Below, in pieces: positions 63,392-64,000 of a stretch of 64,000 nucleotides of DNA; positions within the stretch are counted from its first letter, which is position 1; each line of letters opens with the position of its first letter. Below the pieces are notes generated by a model that did not search any database, was not told the origin of the DNA, and saw only the letters and a list, made by a program, of their open reading frames with translations. Made by a program: the position numbers and the translations under genes. The stretch comes from Dromaius novaehollandiae (Eukaryota > Chordata > Aves > Casuariiformes > Dromaiidae), in the NCBI RefSeq assembly GCF_036370855.1, contig NW_026991372.1, positions 62,001 to 126,000 on the forward strand. The letters run 5' to 3'.

Positions 63392-64000
63392 GTGAGTCCC
63401 GGCTTGCAGCGGGCCGGGCACGGGGCGGCGGTGCCGGCTGTGCTCTGCGGTGCCCGAGGCGCCGGCCCCATCGCGGTCCCCTGGCTGCTTTGCGACGGGC
63501 GCCTTTTATTCAGACACCGACAAGTAATTTGTGTTGCTAAATATATATTCCTCCTACCTGTAACTTCAAGCTATCTTAGCAGAAGCACCAAAAACGCAAA
63601 GAAATATGAGAGGTACCTGTTGGCTCTGTCTTGGGAAGTAGCCGTAGAAATGGCGATACGGGGTGTCCTGGTTATCGTGCCGGAAATCTGAGCCCCGCTG
63701 GAGCAGGCGGGGGTTGTTGCTCCGGCTCCGGCTGGGCTGGCGCGTGGTTGCATCTGGCCAGGGCTGTCGCCAATGGGGAGATGGGATGAGCCGGATCCAG
63801 GATGGGATGAGCTGTTCCCCCCGGCTCTGCTCCCTGTTTTCACCCCAGACCCCTTTCTCGTGTGATGGGGCCAGGCTGCAGCTCCCGGCAGATCCTGGCG
63901 CTGCTGGTCCGTGCGCTGGGAGCGCTCCCGCGGCCGGTGCACAGCCGGCACGGTGCAGGCACGGTGCGGCCGGCGGGCTCGGAGGAGACGGGGCAGGCTC
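63392..64000 (+). other. Start of DOCK-like intron 18 to the window edge
   Basis: After the donor AACG|gtgagt the expected next exon (family motif V-LLGLLKWR) is not present in the remaining 609 bases, so it lies outside the window. Confidence 0.7.

Overview
The window is vertebrate nuclear DNA. It is extremely GC- and CpG-rich, with short multi-exon genes, small introns and many G/C-rich minisatellites. That composition, and gene content matching the human 2p13.1 block LBX2-PCGF1-TLX2-DQX1, fits a bird microchromosome best. Another sauropsid cannot be excluded from sequence alone. I recognised no LINE, SINE, LTR element or tRNA.

Layout. 1-7.2 kb is intergenic, with a few AT-rich islands that look like conserved non-coding elements. 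7.2-12.5 kb (minus) is PCGF1, a complete 9-exon Polycomb RING gene. 12.5-25.1 kb is the head-to-head interval to TLX2, holding several large minisatellites and four or five further AT-rich islands with homeodomain-type TAAT cores. 25.15-28.85 kb (plus) is TLX2, complete in 3 exons. 30.17-30.97 kb is a degenerate telomere-like (CCCTAA) array. 31.3-32.9 kb (plus) is a very short intermediate-filament gene that encodes only the end of the rod. 33.3-37.9 kb (minus) is an IL12B (p40)-like cytokine-subunit gene with a signal peptide, an Ig domain and two fibronectin-III domains. 39.66-47.7 kb (minus) is DQX1, complete in 11 coding exons. 47.7-51.2 kb is a CpG island plus a 1-kb minisatellite. 51.2 kb to the right edge (plus) is the N-terminal 617 codons (18 exons) of a DOCK1/2/5-subfamily gene that continues beyond the window.

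Main point. Human 2p13.1 carries TLX2, LBX2, PCGF1 and DQX1 but, to my knowledge, no intermediate-filament, IL12B or DOCK gene. The sister 2R blocks do carry these families: 10q24-26 has TLX1, LBX1, PCGF6, INA and DOCK1; 8p21 has NEFL/NEFM and DOCK5; 5q33-35 has TLX3, IL12B and DOCK2. The three extra genes here are therefore best explained as the 'missing' fourth ohnologs, retained in this lineage and lost or moved in mammals. The p40-like gene keeps the cysteine that in human p40 bonds to p35/p19, which suggests a further IL-12-family heterodimer subunit.

Exon boundaries were set by hand from splice consensus and phase. Every junction listed keeps the reading frame, but none was tested against transcripts.
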